A stretch of DNA of 64,000 nt, taken from contig NZ_NKHP01000007.1 of assembly GCF_014467235.1 (NCBI RefSeq), forward strand, positions 62,001-126,000, written 5' to 3'. Of this stretch, positions 19,712 to 28,496 are shown piece by piece. Every line of letters starts with the position of its first letter. The first letter of the stretch is position 1. Source of the stretch: Xenorhabdus indica (GTDB taxonomy: Bacteria > Pseudomonadota > Gammaproteobacteria > Enterobacterales > Enterobacteriaceae). The notes beneath the pieces are model-generated. The model was not told the origin of the DNA. It saw nothing but the letters and a program-made list of their open reading frames with translations, and did not search any database. A program made the position numbers and the translations under genes.

Positions 19712-21628
19712 TTACTCTGACTCTGATTGACGGGACTTAAGAAACGCCACGGCTTTCGACAAATCTCGTGTACGGGGAGATAAAGGCAGACTATTGAGAA
19801 AAACTTCACCATATGGGCGCATTACCAACCGATTATCGCAAATAACCACCACACCATAATCATCAACATCACGGATCAAACGACCAACACCCTGCTTCAG
19901 GCTAAGTACCGCATCAGGGATCTGAATTTCATTAAAAGCATCACCGCCCTTAAGTTGACAATCTTCAATCCGCGCTTTAAGGAGTGGATCATCCGGTGCT
20001 GTAAAGGGTAATTTATCGATAATGACACAAGATAAAGCATCACCCCGCACATCTACCCCCTCCCAGAAACTGCCGGTCGCCACTAGCAAAGCATTACCCG
20101 CAGCAAGAAACTGAGATAATAATTGCCTCTTACTGGTTTCACCTTGAACTAATACTGGTAAAGTCATGTTTGCCCGGAACTCTTCTGCCAGACAACGCAT
20201 CATTTGGTGGGAAGTGCACAGGAAAAAACAGCGCCCTTTATTGCTTTCGATTAATGGTTTTAGCATACGAGCCAACAATTTTGCTCCGCCATGCTGATTA
20301 GGTGGTGGCAAATGGCGAGGAACGCATAATAACATTTGGCGTTGATAATCAAACGGACTGGGCAGGAGTAATGTCTGAGCCCGTTCTAATCCCAAACGTG
20401 CGGTAAAATGTTCAAGCTGCTCATTAACCGATAACGTTGCCGATGTGAAAACCCAACAACCAGATTGCTCACGGATCATTTCACTGAATTTGTCAGATAC
20501 AGACAAAGGCGTTAATGCTAATAAAAAATGCCGGCCATAACTTTCAAACCAATAACTATGATTGGGCTCATCAACATTAATCAGCCTCTTGAGACGATTA
20601 CGATAGATTGTTGCCCGTTCAAAGGCAGCATCCAGCATCGTTGAACGTCCCAAAGAGAGCTTCATTACGTCATAACAGAGCTCCAGTGCATCATCCAATC
20701 GCACCAATGCACGTTTTATATCCTGTTGTTGCAACGCTTCACGGAAGTTACCCCGATAATTATTTTCTCCAAGTGATAAACGAAAATCCTGTGTACTTTG
20801 ACTCAGACGATCCGCACTTTTTTGTAATTGAGCCTGATCCCTGACTTCAGTACGGTAAGCGATGATGATATCCCGTGATAAGTCCAGCAATTGGCGACTA
20901 CTCAGCTGCTGACCAAAGTATTGGCTGGCAATATCCGGGATTTGATGAGCCTCATCAAAAATCATCACTTCTGCCCGTGGAATTAACTCACCAAACCCGG
21001 TATCTTTGACGACCACATCCGCCATAAACAGATGGTGATTGACGATAACAATATCTGCCTCCATTGCTCTGCGGCGGGCTTTCAGAACGAAACACTCCTG
21101 ATAACTCGGACAATCCCGGCCAAGACAATTGTCGTTAGTACTTGTTACCAACGCCCAAACAGCACTGTCTTCGGCAATCTGATGACAACTGCTGGTATCT
21201 CCATCTTCAGTTTGAGATGACCAGCTTTTCAGCTTAATCACTTCTGACAGCATTTCAGGCTCAAGCTGAGATCCACCAATTGATTGTTGTTCAAGACGCT
21301 CAAGACATAAGTAATTTGAACGTCCTTTTAATAACGCCGAACGACCAGAAAATTTCAACGCATCAGCGATAGTAGGTAAATCACGATTATAGAGCTGATC
21401 CTGTAGTGCCTTGGAGCCTGTTGAAATAATCACTTTCTTGCCCGAACGCAATGCAGGCACCAGATAAGCGAAAGTTTTTCCCGTTCCAGTACCCGCTTCT
21501 ACCACTAATTGCTGTTGCTTTTGAATTGCTGCTGTAATGGCAGAAGACATTTCCCGCTGGGCATCACGGGGTTTGAAGCCTTGTATGGCTTTGGCAAGTA
21601 CACCATTTTTCGCAAAATCGTCTGACAC
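19712..21628 (-). CDS. yoaA: DinG-family DNA helicase YoaA
   Basis: 638-residue XPD/DinG-like helicase. In E. coli it partners with HolC (clamp-loader chi) to repair replication-blocking damage. Visible are P-loop VEAGTGTGKTF (about 42-52), the iron-sulfur cysteines spread over NYLCLE and CLGRDCPSYQECF, DEAH in MIFDEAHQIPD, and motif VI QGVGRLIRD. Translation starts at GTG (MSDDF...). A LexA-type box (21706-21721) in the short divergent gap with yoaB could serve both genes. Confidence 0.95.
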   Translation of the reverse strand: MSDDFAKNGVLAKAIQGFKPRDAQREMSSAITAAIQKQQQLVVEAGTGTGKTFAYLVPALRSGKKVIISTGSKALQDQLYNRDLPTIADALKFSGRSALLKGRSNYLCLERLEQQSIGGSQLEPEMLSEVIKLKSWSSQTEDGDTSSCHQIAEDSAVWALVTSTNDNCLGRDCPSYQECFVLKARRRAMEADIVIVNHHLFMADVVVKDTGFGELIPRAEVMIFDEAHQIPDIASQYFGQQLSSRQLLDLSRDIIIAYRTEVRDQAQLQKSADRLSQSTQDFRLSLGENNYRGNFREALQQQDIKRALVRLDDALELCYDVMKLSLGRSTMLDAAFERATIYRNRLKRLINVDEPNHSYWFESYGRHFLLALTPLSVSDKFSEMIREQSGCWVFTSATLSVNEQLEHFTARLGLERAQTLLLPSPFDYQRQMLLCVPRHLPPPNQHGGAKLLARMLKPLIESNKGRCFFLCTSHQMMRCLAEEFRANMTLPVLVQGETSKRQLLSQFLAAGNALLVATGSFWEGVDVRGDALSCVIIDKLPFTAPDDPLLKARIEDCQLKGGDAFNEIQIPDAVLSLKQGVGRLIRDVDDYGVVVICDNRLVMRPYGEVFLNSLPLSPRTRDLSKAVAFLKSRQSESE

Positions 21629-21705
21629 AGATCGTCTCTTTCAATAAAATAAGGCAGAATTATGCCAAGACTGAATAGCAATAACCAGCCAATTCAGCAT
21701 TAAAA

Positions 21706-21721
21706 CTGTATAAATTAACAG
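21706..21721. promoter_or_regulatory. LexA (SOS) box between yoaA and yoaB
   Basis: CTGTATAAATTAACAG fits the LexA consensus CTGT-N8-ACAG exactly. It lies in the 101-base gap between divergent yoaA and yoaB, immediately upstream of the yoaB ribosome binding site. E. coli yoaA/yoaB is a reported SOS locus, which supports a real operator. Confidence 0.75.
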
Positions 21722-21729
21722 GAGATTTA

Positions 21730-22074
21730 ATGACTATTGAACGTATTGATCCGGATACCCGCTGGTCAGAAGCTGTTATCCACAATGACACCATTTATTA
21801 TACTAGTGTGCCAGAAAATCTGGATGGAGACATTATTGAGCAAACTGCCGACACACTAGCTGCAATTGATATCATGTTGCAGCGTCTGGGTTCTGATAAG
21901 AGTAAAATCATTGATGCGACGATTTTTCTGGCAGATAAAGCCGATTTTAATGACATGAATGCAGCCTGGGATGCCTGGGTTGTTGCAGGAAGTGCCCCTG
22001 TACGTTGTACTGTTCAGGCTGAACTGATGAACCCAACATACAAAGTGGAAATCAAAATCATCGCAGCCCTTTAA
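21730..22074 (+). CDS. yoaB: RidA family protein YoaB
   Basis: 114-residue YjgF/RidA-family protein. RidA relatives hydrolyse reactive enamine/imine intermediates from PLP enzymes; the substrate of YoaB is not known. It matches E. coli YoaB in length and sequence (MTIERIDPDTRWSEAVIHNDT). It has the conserved arginine segment APVRCTVQAEL near residue 95-105. AGGAG lies 5 bases before the ATG and abuts the LexA box. Confidence 0.93.
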   Translation: MTIERIDPDTRWSEAVIHNDTIYYTSVPENLDGDIIEQTADTLAAIDIMLQRLGSDKSKIIDATIFLADKADFNDMNAAWDAWVVAGSAPVRCTVQAELMNPTYKVEIKIIAAL

Positions 22075-22149
22075 ACAACCATATTTGTTTTATGGCATTG
22101 AAAAAGATCTGCTTATTCAATGCCATCTTACAGATTTGATGGATTGAAT

Positions 22150-22482
22150 TTATGCCATTTTGATCATAATCATACCGATCAACAATAACACAATTCCTCC
22201 CCAACCTTTAAAATTCAGACGTTGATTAAACATGATCCAGCCTGCCGCAACTGTGGCAATAATTCCGAATGCTCCCCAAAGTGCATACGCGATGGAAAGT
22301 TCAATACCTTTTACTGCCTGTGCCAATGCACTAAATGCACCTAAAACTGCCACCAGCGATAAAACTCCAATCCAGAAGCGTTGAAAGCCATTGGAAAGTT
22401 TCAATAAAATATTTGCCACGATTTCCAGAAAAACAGCCAAGATTAAGAAAGCAGCATGCCACCATTCAAAATGGGCCGACAT
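22150..22482 (-). CDS. mdtI: SMR family spermidine exporter subunit MdtI
   Basis: 110-residue, four-helix small multidrug resistance protein. In E. coli it forms a heterodimer with MdtJ that exports spermidine. The conserved membrane-embedded Glu lies in the first helix ([15 protein letters not shown]), and the family [15 protein letters not shown] motif lies in the third (about residues 63-77). Its ATG is one base after the mdtJ stop, with AGGAGG inside the end of mdtJ, so translation is coupled. Confidence 0.94.
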   Translation of the reverse strand: MSAHFEWWHAAFLILAVFLEIVANILLKLSNGFQRFWIGVLSLVAVLGAFSALAQAVKGIELSIAYALWGAFGIIATVAAGWIMFNQRLNFKGWGGIVLLLIGMIMIKMA

Positions 22483-22483
22483 A

Positions 22484-22840
22484 TTATGCCTCCTTTTCTT
22501 TCATTTGTGGTTTTGGTGCCTTTTTAGCCCCGGCTTTAATCAGTGCTATTCCGACTATCAATAGCGATAATCCTCCCACTTTCATGGGTGAGAGTGATTC
22601 ATCGAACCACATCACACTAAAGGCCGTAATAAAAAGAATACCGATCCCTTCCCATAAGGCATAGGCCACACCTAAGGCGACCTTTTTAACCGCAATTGCC
22701 AATAGAATATAAGACGTTGTGATCATGGTGTACATCACGATCATACCGGTAAAACCACCCGAAACACTGGCATGCTTCATGGACAACGTACCAATGACTT
22801 CTGTCACAATCGCCAATGCAAGAAATATCCAATAAATCAT
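22484..22840 (-). CDS. mdtJ: SMR family spermidine exporter subunit MdtJ
   Basis: 118-residue, four-helix SMR protein, partner of MdtI. First-helix Glu is in [13 protein letters not shown]; helix three has [16 protein letters not shown]; the C-terminus is a charged tail rich in Lys and Pro. The start is ATG at 22840, preceded by AGGAG, and gives the family N-terminus [12 protein letters not shown] longer in-frame reading to 22876 uses a non-ATG start and is rejected. Upstream lies a leader of more than 300 bases with a 38-codon ORF and a 16-bp inverted repeat, which suggests post-transcriptional control. Confidence 0.94.
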   Translation of the reverse strand: MIYWIFLALAIVTEVIGTLSMKHASVSGGFTGMIVMYTMITTSYILLAIAVKKVALGVAYALWEGIGILFITAFSVMWFDESLSPMKVGGLSLLIVGIALIKAGAKKAPKPQMKEKEA

Positions 22841-22870
22841 TTTTTCTCCTGAACATACCTTATATAAGTA

Positions 22871-22954
22871 TGCCAAGACATCAAACCATTAATGCCAATA
22901 AAATCATCTAAGAACGCGATATCAAACGGCGCTTGATAGTTTGATGTCTTGGCA
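22871..22954 (-). promoter_or_regulatory. mdtJI leader: perfect 16-bp inverted repeat with competing hairpin
   Basis: On the transcript, TGCCAAGACATCAAAC (22954-22939) is perfectly complementary to GTTTGATGTCTTGGCA (22886-22871), 52 bases apart. The 3' arm ends about 20 bases before the mdtJ ribosome binding site. The ATCAAAC part of the 5' arm can instead pair with a nearer GTTTGAT (22927-22921) around an 11-base loop. The two pairings exclude each other, the architecture of an attenuator or translational switch. A mini-ORF (ATG TCT TGG ..., 14 codons) starts in the 3' arm and its TGA overlaps the mdtJ ATG. Confidence 0.6.
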
Positions 22955-23037
22955 AGAAATTAATTGACTAATAGTTAACTGATATATAGTCAGAAATTAG
23001 AATTTTCCGGAGGAAACCGGATAACAGGAGAAACACC

Positions 23038-23154
23038 CTAAAGTGCGCCGCACCAATAGTGTTCACTGGATAAGATTGCAGAGAGAAATAAGACGTGGGT
23101 ATTACTTTGGATTTTAGTACTACGTTGAATTTTGACGCTTTTGGCGTTATTCAT
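23038..23154 (-). CDS. candidate leader peptide upstream of mdtJI (38 aa)
   Basis: ATG at 23154, ending TAG at 23038-23040, 38 codons, about 200 bases upstream of mdtJ on the same strand. The peptide begins MNNAKSVKIQRSTK (basic), has a hydrophobic middle (VLFLSAIL) and ends HYWCGAL with rare Trp and Cys codons near the stop. As I recall, E. coli mdtJI is also preceded by a polyamine-sensing leader ORF (mdtU); I cannot confirm sequence similarity. A second short ORF (23161-23211, 16 codons, MRVRSISHS...) lies just upstream. Ribosome binding sites for both are weak. Confidence 0.5.
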   Translation of the reverse strand: MNNAKSVKIQRSTKIQSNTHVLFLSAILSSEHYWCGAL

Positions 23155-23387
23155 GATATTTTATTCTTTCATCACACGATTATCACTGTGTGATATACTA
23201 CGAACCCTCATAATGGTGGTGTAATTAGTTGTCGTATATATCTAACATATTCAAACAATAAACGCAATTGGCGGGCAAGTTTTTTTAAGCTAAACAACTA
23301 ACCCGTTTCAGTTGGCTGAAACTAAATATACTTATGGAAATTTTTTATCGTGATTAGTTTCAAAAATTAGAGAAAGAGTAAGCCAAG

Positions 23388-23422
23388 ATAGGATCTGACC
23401 GGTGAATACGGTCAGATCCTAT
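23388..23422 (-). terminator. terminator-like hairpin after zwf
   Basis: ATAGGATCTGACCG and CGGTCAGATCCTAT form a perfect 14-bp stem with a 7-base loop, 21 bases beyond the zwf stop. No strong T run follows, but stem length and position fit a zwf terminator that also insulates the mdtJI promoter region. Confidence 0.7.
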
Positions 23423-23442
23423 AATAGTAAAAATACAATGTA

Positions 23443-24918
23443 TTATTCAAATTCGTTCCATGAACGCCCATCGCGTGTGATCATGGCAATGGAAGCCACT
23501 GGTCCCCAGGTTCCTGCCTGATAAGGTTTTGGTGGTTCATTATCCGCTGCCCAAGCATCCATGATGGAATCAACCCATTTCCAGGCTTCTTCCACTTCAT
23601 CCCTACGGACGAATAGCGCCTGAATACCGCGCATTGCTTCCAATAGCAAGCGTTCATAAGCATCGGCAAGATGGGTTTGGTTGAATGTTTCAGAGAAACT
23701 CAAATCAAGTTTTGTTGTCTGCAAACGATGTTTGTGCTCCAGCCCCGGCGCTTTATTCAGTACTTCAATATCAATACCTTCATCTGGCTGCAAACGGATC
23801 GTTAGTTTATTCTGCGGTAGTTGTTGATAGGATTCAGCAAACAGATTCAATGGCGGCTCTTTGAAATAAACCACAACTTCAGAGCATTTTGCCGGTAAAC
23901 GCTTACCTGTTCTCAGGTAGAAAGGAACCCCTGACCAACGCCAGTCATCAATATCAACACGAACTGAGACAAATGTTTCAGTTTTACTGGCCTTATTGGC
24001 GCCCTCTTCTTCCAAATAACCCGGCACTTTCTTGCCATGCACGAAACCAGCGGTATATTGCCCTCGAACGGTTTTTTCCCGCACGTTAGTTTGATCAATC
24101 CGGCGTAATGAACGCAGTACCTTAACTTTTTCATCACGAATACGATCTGCGGACAAATCAGACGGAGGTGACATAGCAATCATAGTCAAGATTTGCAGCA
24201 AGTGATTCTGGATCATGTCGCGCATCTGACCGGCCTGATCAAAATAACCCCAACGCCCTTCGATACCTACCTCTTCGGCAACGGTGATTTGCACATGGTC
24301 TATCGTGCGATGATCCCAATTATTAACAAACAGAGAATTGGCAAAACGTAACGCCAGCAAGTTCAATACCGTTTCTTTACCCAAGTAGTGGTCAATTCGG
24401 TAGATCTGATTTTCATTAAAATACTTTGCTACTTCATCATTAATAGCACGGGAAGAGGCGAGATCAGTACCCAATGGTTTTTCCATCACAACACGATTGG
24501 GTTCTTGATTCAATCCCGCAGCCCCCAATCCATGACATACTGCACCAAATGTACTGGGCGGCATAGCAAAGTAATGAATAGCCGGCAATTTATCCTGATT
24601 GAGAATTTTCGCCAACCGAGTGAAATGTTCTGTTTCATTAACATCCAAATTGCAAAATTCCAGACGTGAACTGAGTTTCTTCCACAATTCCGCATCCAGT
24701 TTTTCGGACATAAATGTTGTTAACGCTTCCTCAACGACCTTTTTATAGGCTTTTTTATCCCAGTCAGCGCGACCAACCCCGATAATCCGGGTATCCGGAT
24801 GGATATAACCCGCTTTTTCCAACTGGTAAAGGGAAGGCATCAATTTCCGGCGTGCTAAGTCTCCTTTCGCCCCAAAAATCACCAAATCACAAGCCTGAGC
24901 TGTAGACGTCACCGCCAT
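23443..24918 (-). CDS. zwf: glucose-6-phosphate 1-dehydrogenase
   Basis: First enzyme of the oxidative pentose phosphate and Entner-Doudoroff routes, oxidising glucose-6-phosphate with NADP+. The 491-residue product matches E. coli Zwf: nucleotide motif GAKGDLARRKL (about 15-25), active-site RIDHYLGKE (about 175-183) and C-terminal PYQAGTWGPVAS. The ATG at 24918 is preceded by GAGGAG at 7 bases and gives MAVTSTAQACDL; an in-frame upstream start at 24933 is rejected. A HexR-like operator lies 26 bases before the start. It is divergent from hexR, as in E. coli. Confidence 0.97.
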   Translation of the reverse strand: MAVTSTAQACDLVIFGAKGDLARRKLMPSLYQLEKAGYIHPDTRIIGVGRADWDKKAYKKVVEEALTTFMSEKLDAELWKKLSSRLEFCNLDVNETEHFTRLAKILNQDKLPAIHYFAMPPSTFGAVCHGLGAAGLNQEPNRVVMEKPLGTDLASSRAINDEVAKYFNENQIYRIDHYLGKETVLNLLALRFANSLFVNNWDHRTIDHVQITVAEEVGIEGRWGYFDQAGQMRDMIQNHLLQILTMIAMSPPSDLSADRIRDEKVKVLRSLRRIDQTNVREKTVRGQYTAGFVHGKKVPGYLEEEGANKASKTETFVSVRVDIDDWRWSGVPFYLRTGKRLPAKCSEVVVYFKEPPLNLFAESYQQLPQNKLTIRLQPDEGIDIEVLNKAPGLEHKHRLQTTKLDLSFSETFNQTHLADAYERLLLEAMRGIQALFVRRDEVEEAWKWVDSIMDAWAADNEPPKPYQAGTWGPVASIAMITRDGRSWNEFE

Positions 24919-24943
24919 GTTGCATCTCCTCAATTACGGGATA

Positions 24944-24960
24944 TTGTAATTTTTTTACAG
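24944..24960 (-). promoter_or_regulatory. HexR-type operator upstream of zwf
   Basis: TTGTAATTTTTTTACAG resembles the HexR palindrome (TTGTAAT-N3-ATTACAA), with a perfect left half and two differences in the right half. It lies 26 bases upstream of the zwf ATG in the zwf-hexR divergent gap, where HexR sites are known in related bacteria. Confidence 0.6.
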
Positions 24961-25311
24961 AACTCGCAGGTAATGTACTCTTTTGATTATATGCAGTAAA
25001 CATCTCATTCTTCGATTATGATGACTTGCATAGATCTCATTTCCCTACTTTCTGTGTAAAAATATTTATATTTCATATTGTATTATGAATGATATTTGTA
25101 TCGGAAAGCGGTAATTAATTGAAAATTTACAACGTATAAGAAGTAATCTTACCAAGTTGAAAGTTAGATGTTTGTCATATTTTCATGAAAAATATCAAGT
25201 TATTGAATTTTCCCTCTGCCAGCTTTCAGTAACAAGTAGTATATTTTCACGAAAATTACATAGATTTCTCCTGTTAATGAAATCGTTAAAACCGAGGTTG
25301 AACTGCGTCTT

Positions 25312-26160
25312 ATGAATACACTAGAACAGCTCCAAAATAGTCTTGATATTTTGAGTAAGTCTGAAAAAAAGGTTGCGCAGGTCATTCTTGATTCACCACA
25401 TACTGCCATCCACTCCAGCATTGCCACTCTGGCAAAAATGGCGAATGTCAGTGAACCCACGGTTAATCGCTTTTGTCACCGCCTGAATACTAAAGGCTTT
25501 CCTGATTTCAAATTACATCTGGCACAAAGCCTGGCGAATGGCACACCTTATGTGAATCGCAATGTGGAAGAAAGTGACAGCGTCATATCTTATACCAATA
25601 AAATTTTTGAATCGGTAATGGCTAATCTGGAAACAGTTAAAAGTAATCTAGATATCACAGCCATTAACCGAGCCGTTGACTTACTGACACAGGCAAGAAA
25701 ACTCTCTTTTTTTGGTTTAGGAGCATCTGCTGCTGTAGCACATGATGCCATGAACAAATTTTTCCGCTTTAACATCCCCGTCAGCTATTTTGATGATATC
25801 GTTATGCAGCGGATGAGCTGTATCAACAGTACTGAAGGTGACGTTGTTGTACTTATTTCCCATACAGGCCGTACTAAAAATCTGGTAGAACTTGCCAGAC
25901 TGGCTCGTAAAAATGACGCAACTGTCATCGCCATCACTTCAACAGGCTCACTACTGGCACAAGAAGCCAGCCTCTCTATTCTGTTAGATGTTCCTGAGGA
26001 TACTGATATTTATATGCCCATGGTTTCCCGAATTGCTCAACTTACCATCATTGATGTGCTGGCAACGGGTTTTACACTACGCCGGGGCTCAAAATTCCGA
26101 GATAACCTGAAGAAAGTCAAAGAAGCATTACGAGATTCGCGATTTGATAAGCATGATTAA
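25312..26160 (+). CDS. hexR: DNA-binding transcriptional regulator HexR
   Basis: RpiR-family repressor that responds to 2-keto-3-deoxy-6-phosphogluconate and controls central carbon genes such as zwf. The 282 residues contain an N-terminal HTH_6 domain (about 1-77, with NVSEPTVNRFCHRL as recognition region) and a C-terminal SIS sugar-phosphate domain (FFGLGASAAVAHDAMNKFFR, LISHTGRTKN). It matches E. coli HexR closely. It sits between divergent zwf and downstream pykA, the conserved enterobacterial order. Confidence 0.96.
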   Translation: MNTLEQLQNSLDILSKSEKKVAQVILDSPHTAIHSSIATLAKMANVSEPTVNRFCHRLNTKGFPDFKLHLAQSLANGTPYVNRNVEESDSVISYTNKIFESVMANLETVKSNLDITAINRAVDLLTQARKLSFFGLGASAAVAHDAMNKFFRFNIPVSYFDDIVMQRMSCINSTEGDVVVLISHTGRTKNLVELARLARKNDATVIAITSTGSLLAQEASLSILLDVPEDTDIYMPMVSRIAQLTIIDVLATGFTLRRGSKFRDNLKKVKEALRDSRFDKHD

Positions 26161-26338
26161 GACAGGAAAATAGACTGTGTTTTTGTTCACTATTTATCAA
26201 CTCTCCAGCCTGATAGCATAATGGAAAGTTTATCCCCGTCAGTATCATTTATATTGTGGGGTTGATAATCAAAAAAAGTTGCCTGGTTATCTCACGGTAA
26301 CCAAAAATCCATACTTCACAGGTCAACGGAGTTAATAC

Positions 26339-27781
26339 ATGTCCAGACGGCTCAGAAGAACTAAAATCGTTACTACACTTGGCCCTGCTACAGATCGTGA
26401 CAACAACTTAGAGAAAGTGATCAATGCGGGAGCCAATGTTGTCCGCCTTAATTTTTCTCATGGCACAGCAGAAGATCATGTCCAGCGCGCAAATAGAGTA
26501 CGGGAAATTGCAGCTCGTTTGGGTTGCCACGTAGCTATACTTGGTGATCTCCAGGGCCCCAAAATACGTATTTCTACCTTTAAAGAAGGAAAAATATTTC
26601 TGAATGTCGGAGATAAGTTCCTGCTTGATGCTAATCTGAGCAAAGGAGAAGGGGATAAAGAAAAAGTCGGAATTGATTATAAAGGATTACCATCCGATGT
26701 GACGCCCGGTAATATCCTGTTACTGGATGATGGCCGGGTTCAGTTAAAAGTCCTGGATGTTCAGGGCATGAAAGTCTTTACAGAAGTTACGGTGGGTGGC
26801 CCTCTCTCCAATAACAAAGGCATCAATAAACAGGGGGGTGGTTTATCCGCCGAAGCACTGACAGAAAAAGACAAAGCAGATATCATCACTGCCGCGAAAA
26901 TTGGGGTTGATTATCTTGCTGTTTCTTTCCCTCGTTCTGCTGAAGATCTGAATTATGCACGACGCCTGGCACGTGATGCTGGTTGCGAAACACAAATTGT
27001 TGCCAAAGTTGAGCGCGCTGAGGCTGTCAGCAACGATGAAATCATCGATGAAATCATTCTGGCATCAGATGTTGTCATGGTAGCTCGTGGCGATTTAGGT
27101 GTTGAAATTGGTGATCCTGAGCTGGTCGGAGTTCAGAAAAAACTGATTCGTCGTGCCCGTCAACTGAATCGTGTCGTAATCACAGCAACCCAGATGATGG
27201 AATCTATGATCACTAACCCGATGCCAACACGCGCAGAAGTTATGGACGTCGCCAACGCTGTACTTGATGGTACTGATGCAGTGATGTTGTCTGCGGAAAC
27301 TGCTTCAGGTCAATATCCGGCAGAGACTGTCGCGGCAATGGCTCAAGTCTGCCTGGGAGCAGAAAAAATGCCGGGTATCAATGTATCCAAACACCGTATG
27401 GATATTACATTCGACAGCATTGAAGAAGCTATTTCGATGTCTGCCATGTATGCAGCCAATCATCTAAAAGGCGTCAAAGCGATTATTGCCATGACCGAAT
27501 CAGGCCGTACAGCTCGTATGATGTCTCGTATCAGTTCCGGCTTACCTATTTTCTCCATGTCACGCCATGAATCCACCCTGAATCGCACAGCATTATACCG
27601 TGGTGTTACTCCGGTTTATTGTAGCGACCACATTGATGGCATCGCCGCAGCAAGTGAAGCTGTCAGCCGCCTGCGCGATAGAGGTTATTTAACTTCCGGA
27701 GATTTGGTGCTGGTTACTCAAGGGGATCAAATGGGAACTATTGGCAGTACCAATACCTGCCGGGTGCTTGAAGTAGAATAA
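26339..27781 (+). CDS. pykA: pyruvate kinase II
   Basis: Final glycolytic step, phosphoenolpyruvate plus ADP to pyruvate plus ATP. The 480 residues match E. coli PykA in full, starting [19 protein letters not shown]. Catalytic elements are NFSHG (about 39-43), the signature [11 protein letters not shown] (about 219-229) with the catalytic Lys, and [12 protein letters not shown] with metal-binding residues. ACGGAG is present before the ATG. It has its own 178-base upstream region after hexR and ends at a strong 12-bp hairpin. Confidence 0.97.
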   Translation: MSRRLRRTKIVTTLGPATDRDNNLEKVINAGANVVRLNFSHGTAEDHVQRANRVREIAARLGCHVAILGDLQGPKIRISTFKEGKIFLNVGDKFLLDANLSKGEGDKEKVGIDYKGLPSDVTPGNILLLDDGRVQLKVLDVQGMKVFTEVTVGGPLSNNKGINKQGGGLSAEALTEKDKADIITAAKIGVDYLAVSFPRSAEDLNYARRLARDAGCETQIVAKVERAEAVSNDEIIDEIILASDVVMVARGDLGVEIGDPELVGVQKKLIRRARQLNRVVITATQMMESMITNPMPTRAEVMDVANAVLDGTDAVMLSAETASGQYPAETVAAMAQVCLGAEKMPGINVSKHRMDITFDSIEEAISMSAMYAANHLKGVKAIIAMTESGRTARMMSRISSGLPIFSMSRHESTLNRTALYRGVTPVYCSDHIDGIAAASEAVSRLRDRGYLTSGDLVLVTQGDQMGTIGSTNTCRVLEVE

Positions 27782-27809
27782 AAAAGTGAATTAAATAATT
27801 AAGAAAATT

Positions 27810-27842
27810 ATTCTGCGCGCTTCCGAAAGTAGCGCGCAGAAT
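27810..27842. terminator. terminator between convergent pykA and the XRE regulator
   Basis: ATTCTGCGCGCT and AGCGCGCAGAAT form a perfect 12-bp stem with a 9-base loop, between the pykA stop and the convergent regulator stop. Short A/T tracts flank both sides. Confidence 0.75.
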
Positions 27843-27845
27843 ATA

Positions 27846-28394
27846 TTAATTTTGTTCAGCTACCAGAATCGCCTGTGTATCTGGCTCCAACGCTTCAAAC
27901 ACATGTTCCTGATCTGCCGGATAGCAGATGTAATCACCTTCATTTAATTCTTCTGGTGCTGCTGTTGGCCCGACGAATGCCCGGCCTTTAGTAATGATAA
28001 TATGCTCCACCGAACCTGGTGGATGTGGCTTAGAAATACGATCTGCTCCCGGCTGAGTCATTAACATATAAATGTCACGACGCGCCCCCGGTGGGCAAGT
28101 TGCCAGTAAAACTACCTGATAGTTCGCCTGCTCTGCTGTTATTTTAGTACCCTCACCACGTCTAATCACCTGCGTTTTGTTACTTTGTGGCTCCAGCAAA
28201 CGGGCAAAAGGAATATTCAACGCTACACACAATGCCCAGAGTGTTTCAAGACTGGGGTTCCCATTACCTGCTTCCAATTGTGACAACGTAGATTTTGCAA
28301 TATCTGCACGCCGGGCAACCTCTGCCAGAGAAAGGCCAATGCGTGCACGCTCACGAGCTAAACTCTTCGCTATTATGCTGATTGGCTGTGTCAT
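27846..28394 (-). CDS. XRE-family regulator with C-terminal cupin domain
   Basis: 182-residue transcription factor. An N-terminal HTH (about 10-65: RARIGLSLAEVARRADIAKSTLSQLEAGNGNP) is joined to a small cupin sensor (PHPPGSVEHIIITKGRAF, EGDYICYPADQEHVFEA). The ATG at 28394 has GGAG 7 bases upstream and gives MTQPISIIAKSL; a longer in-frame reading is rejected. It is divergent from ygaZH across about 100 bases that hold two perfect palindromes, so it most likely controls this exporter pair and itself. The ligand is unknown; a branched-chain amino acid is a guess based on YgaZH function. Confidence 0.88.
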   Translation of the reverse strand: MTQPISIIAKSLARERARIGLSLAEVARRADIAKSTLSQLEAGNGNPSLETLWALCVALNIPFARLLEPQSNKTQVIRRGEGTKITAEQANYQVVLLATCPPGARRDIYMLMTQPGADRISKPHPPGSVEHIIITKGRAFVGPTAAPEELNEGDYICYPADQEHVFEALEPDTQAILVAEQN

Positions 28395-28418
28395 ATCATG
28401 GCTCCAATGTTCATTAAA

Positions 28419-28471
28419 ACGAACAAAATGTTCGTCTTGATTTGCATTTTCATTTTGTTCATTATAATGAA
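28419..28471. promoter_or_regulatory. two palindromic operators between the XRE gene and ygaZ
   Basis: ACGAACAAAATGTTCGT (28419-28435) is a perfect 7-3-7 palindrome, and TTCATTATAATGAA (28458-28471) is a second perfect 14-base palindrome. A further degenerate TTCATTAAAACGAAC adjoins the first. They lie in the only intergenic space of the divergent pair, the expected place for the XRE regulator to bind. Confidence 0.6.
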
Positions 28472-28496
28472 ATTTAGTTCGGTATGGGAAAAATAG

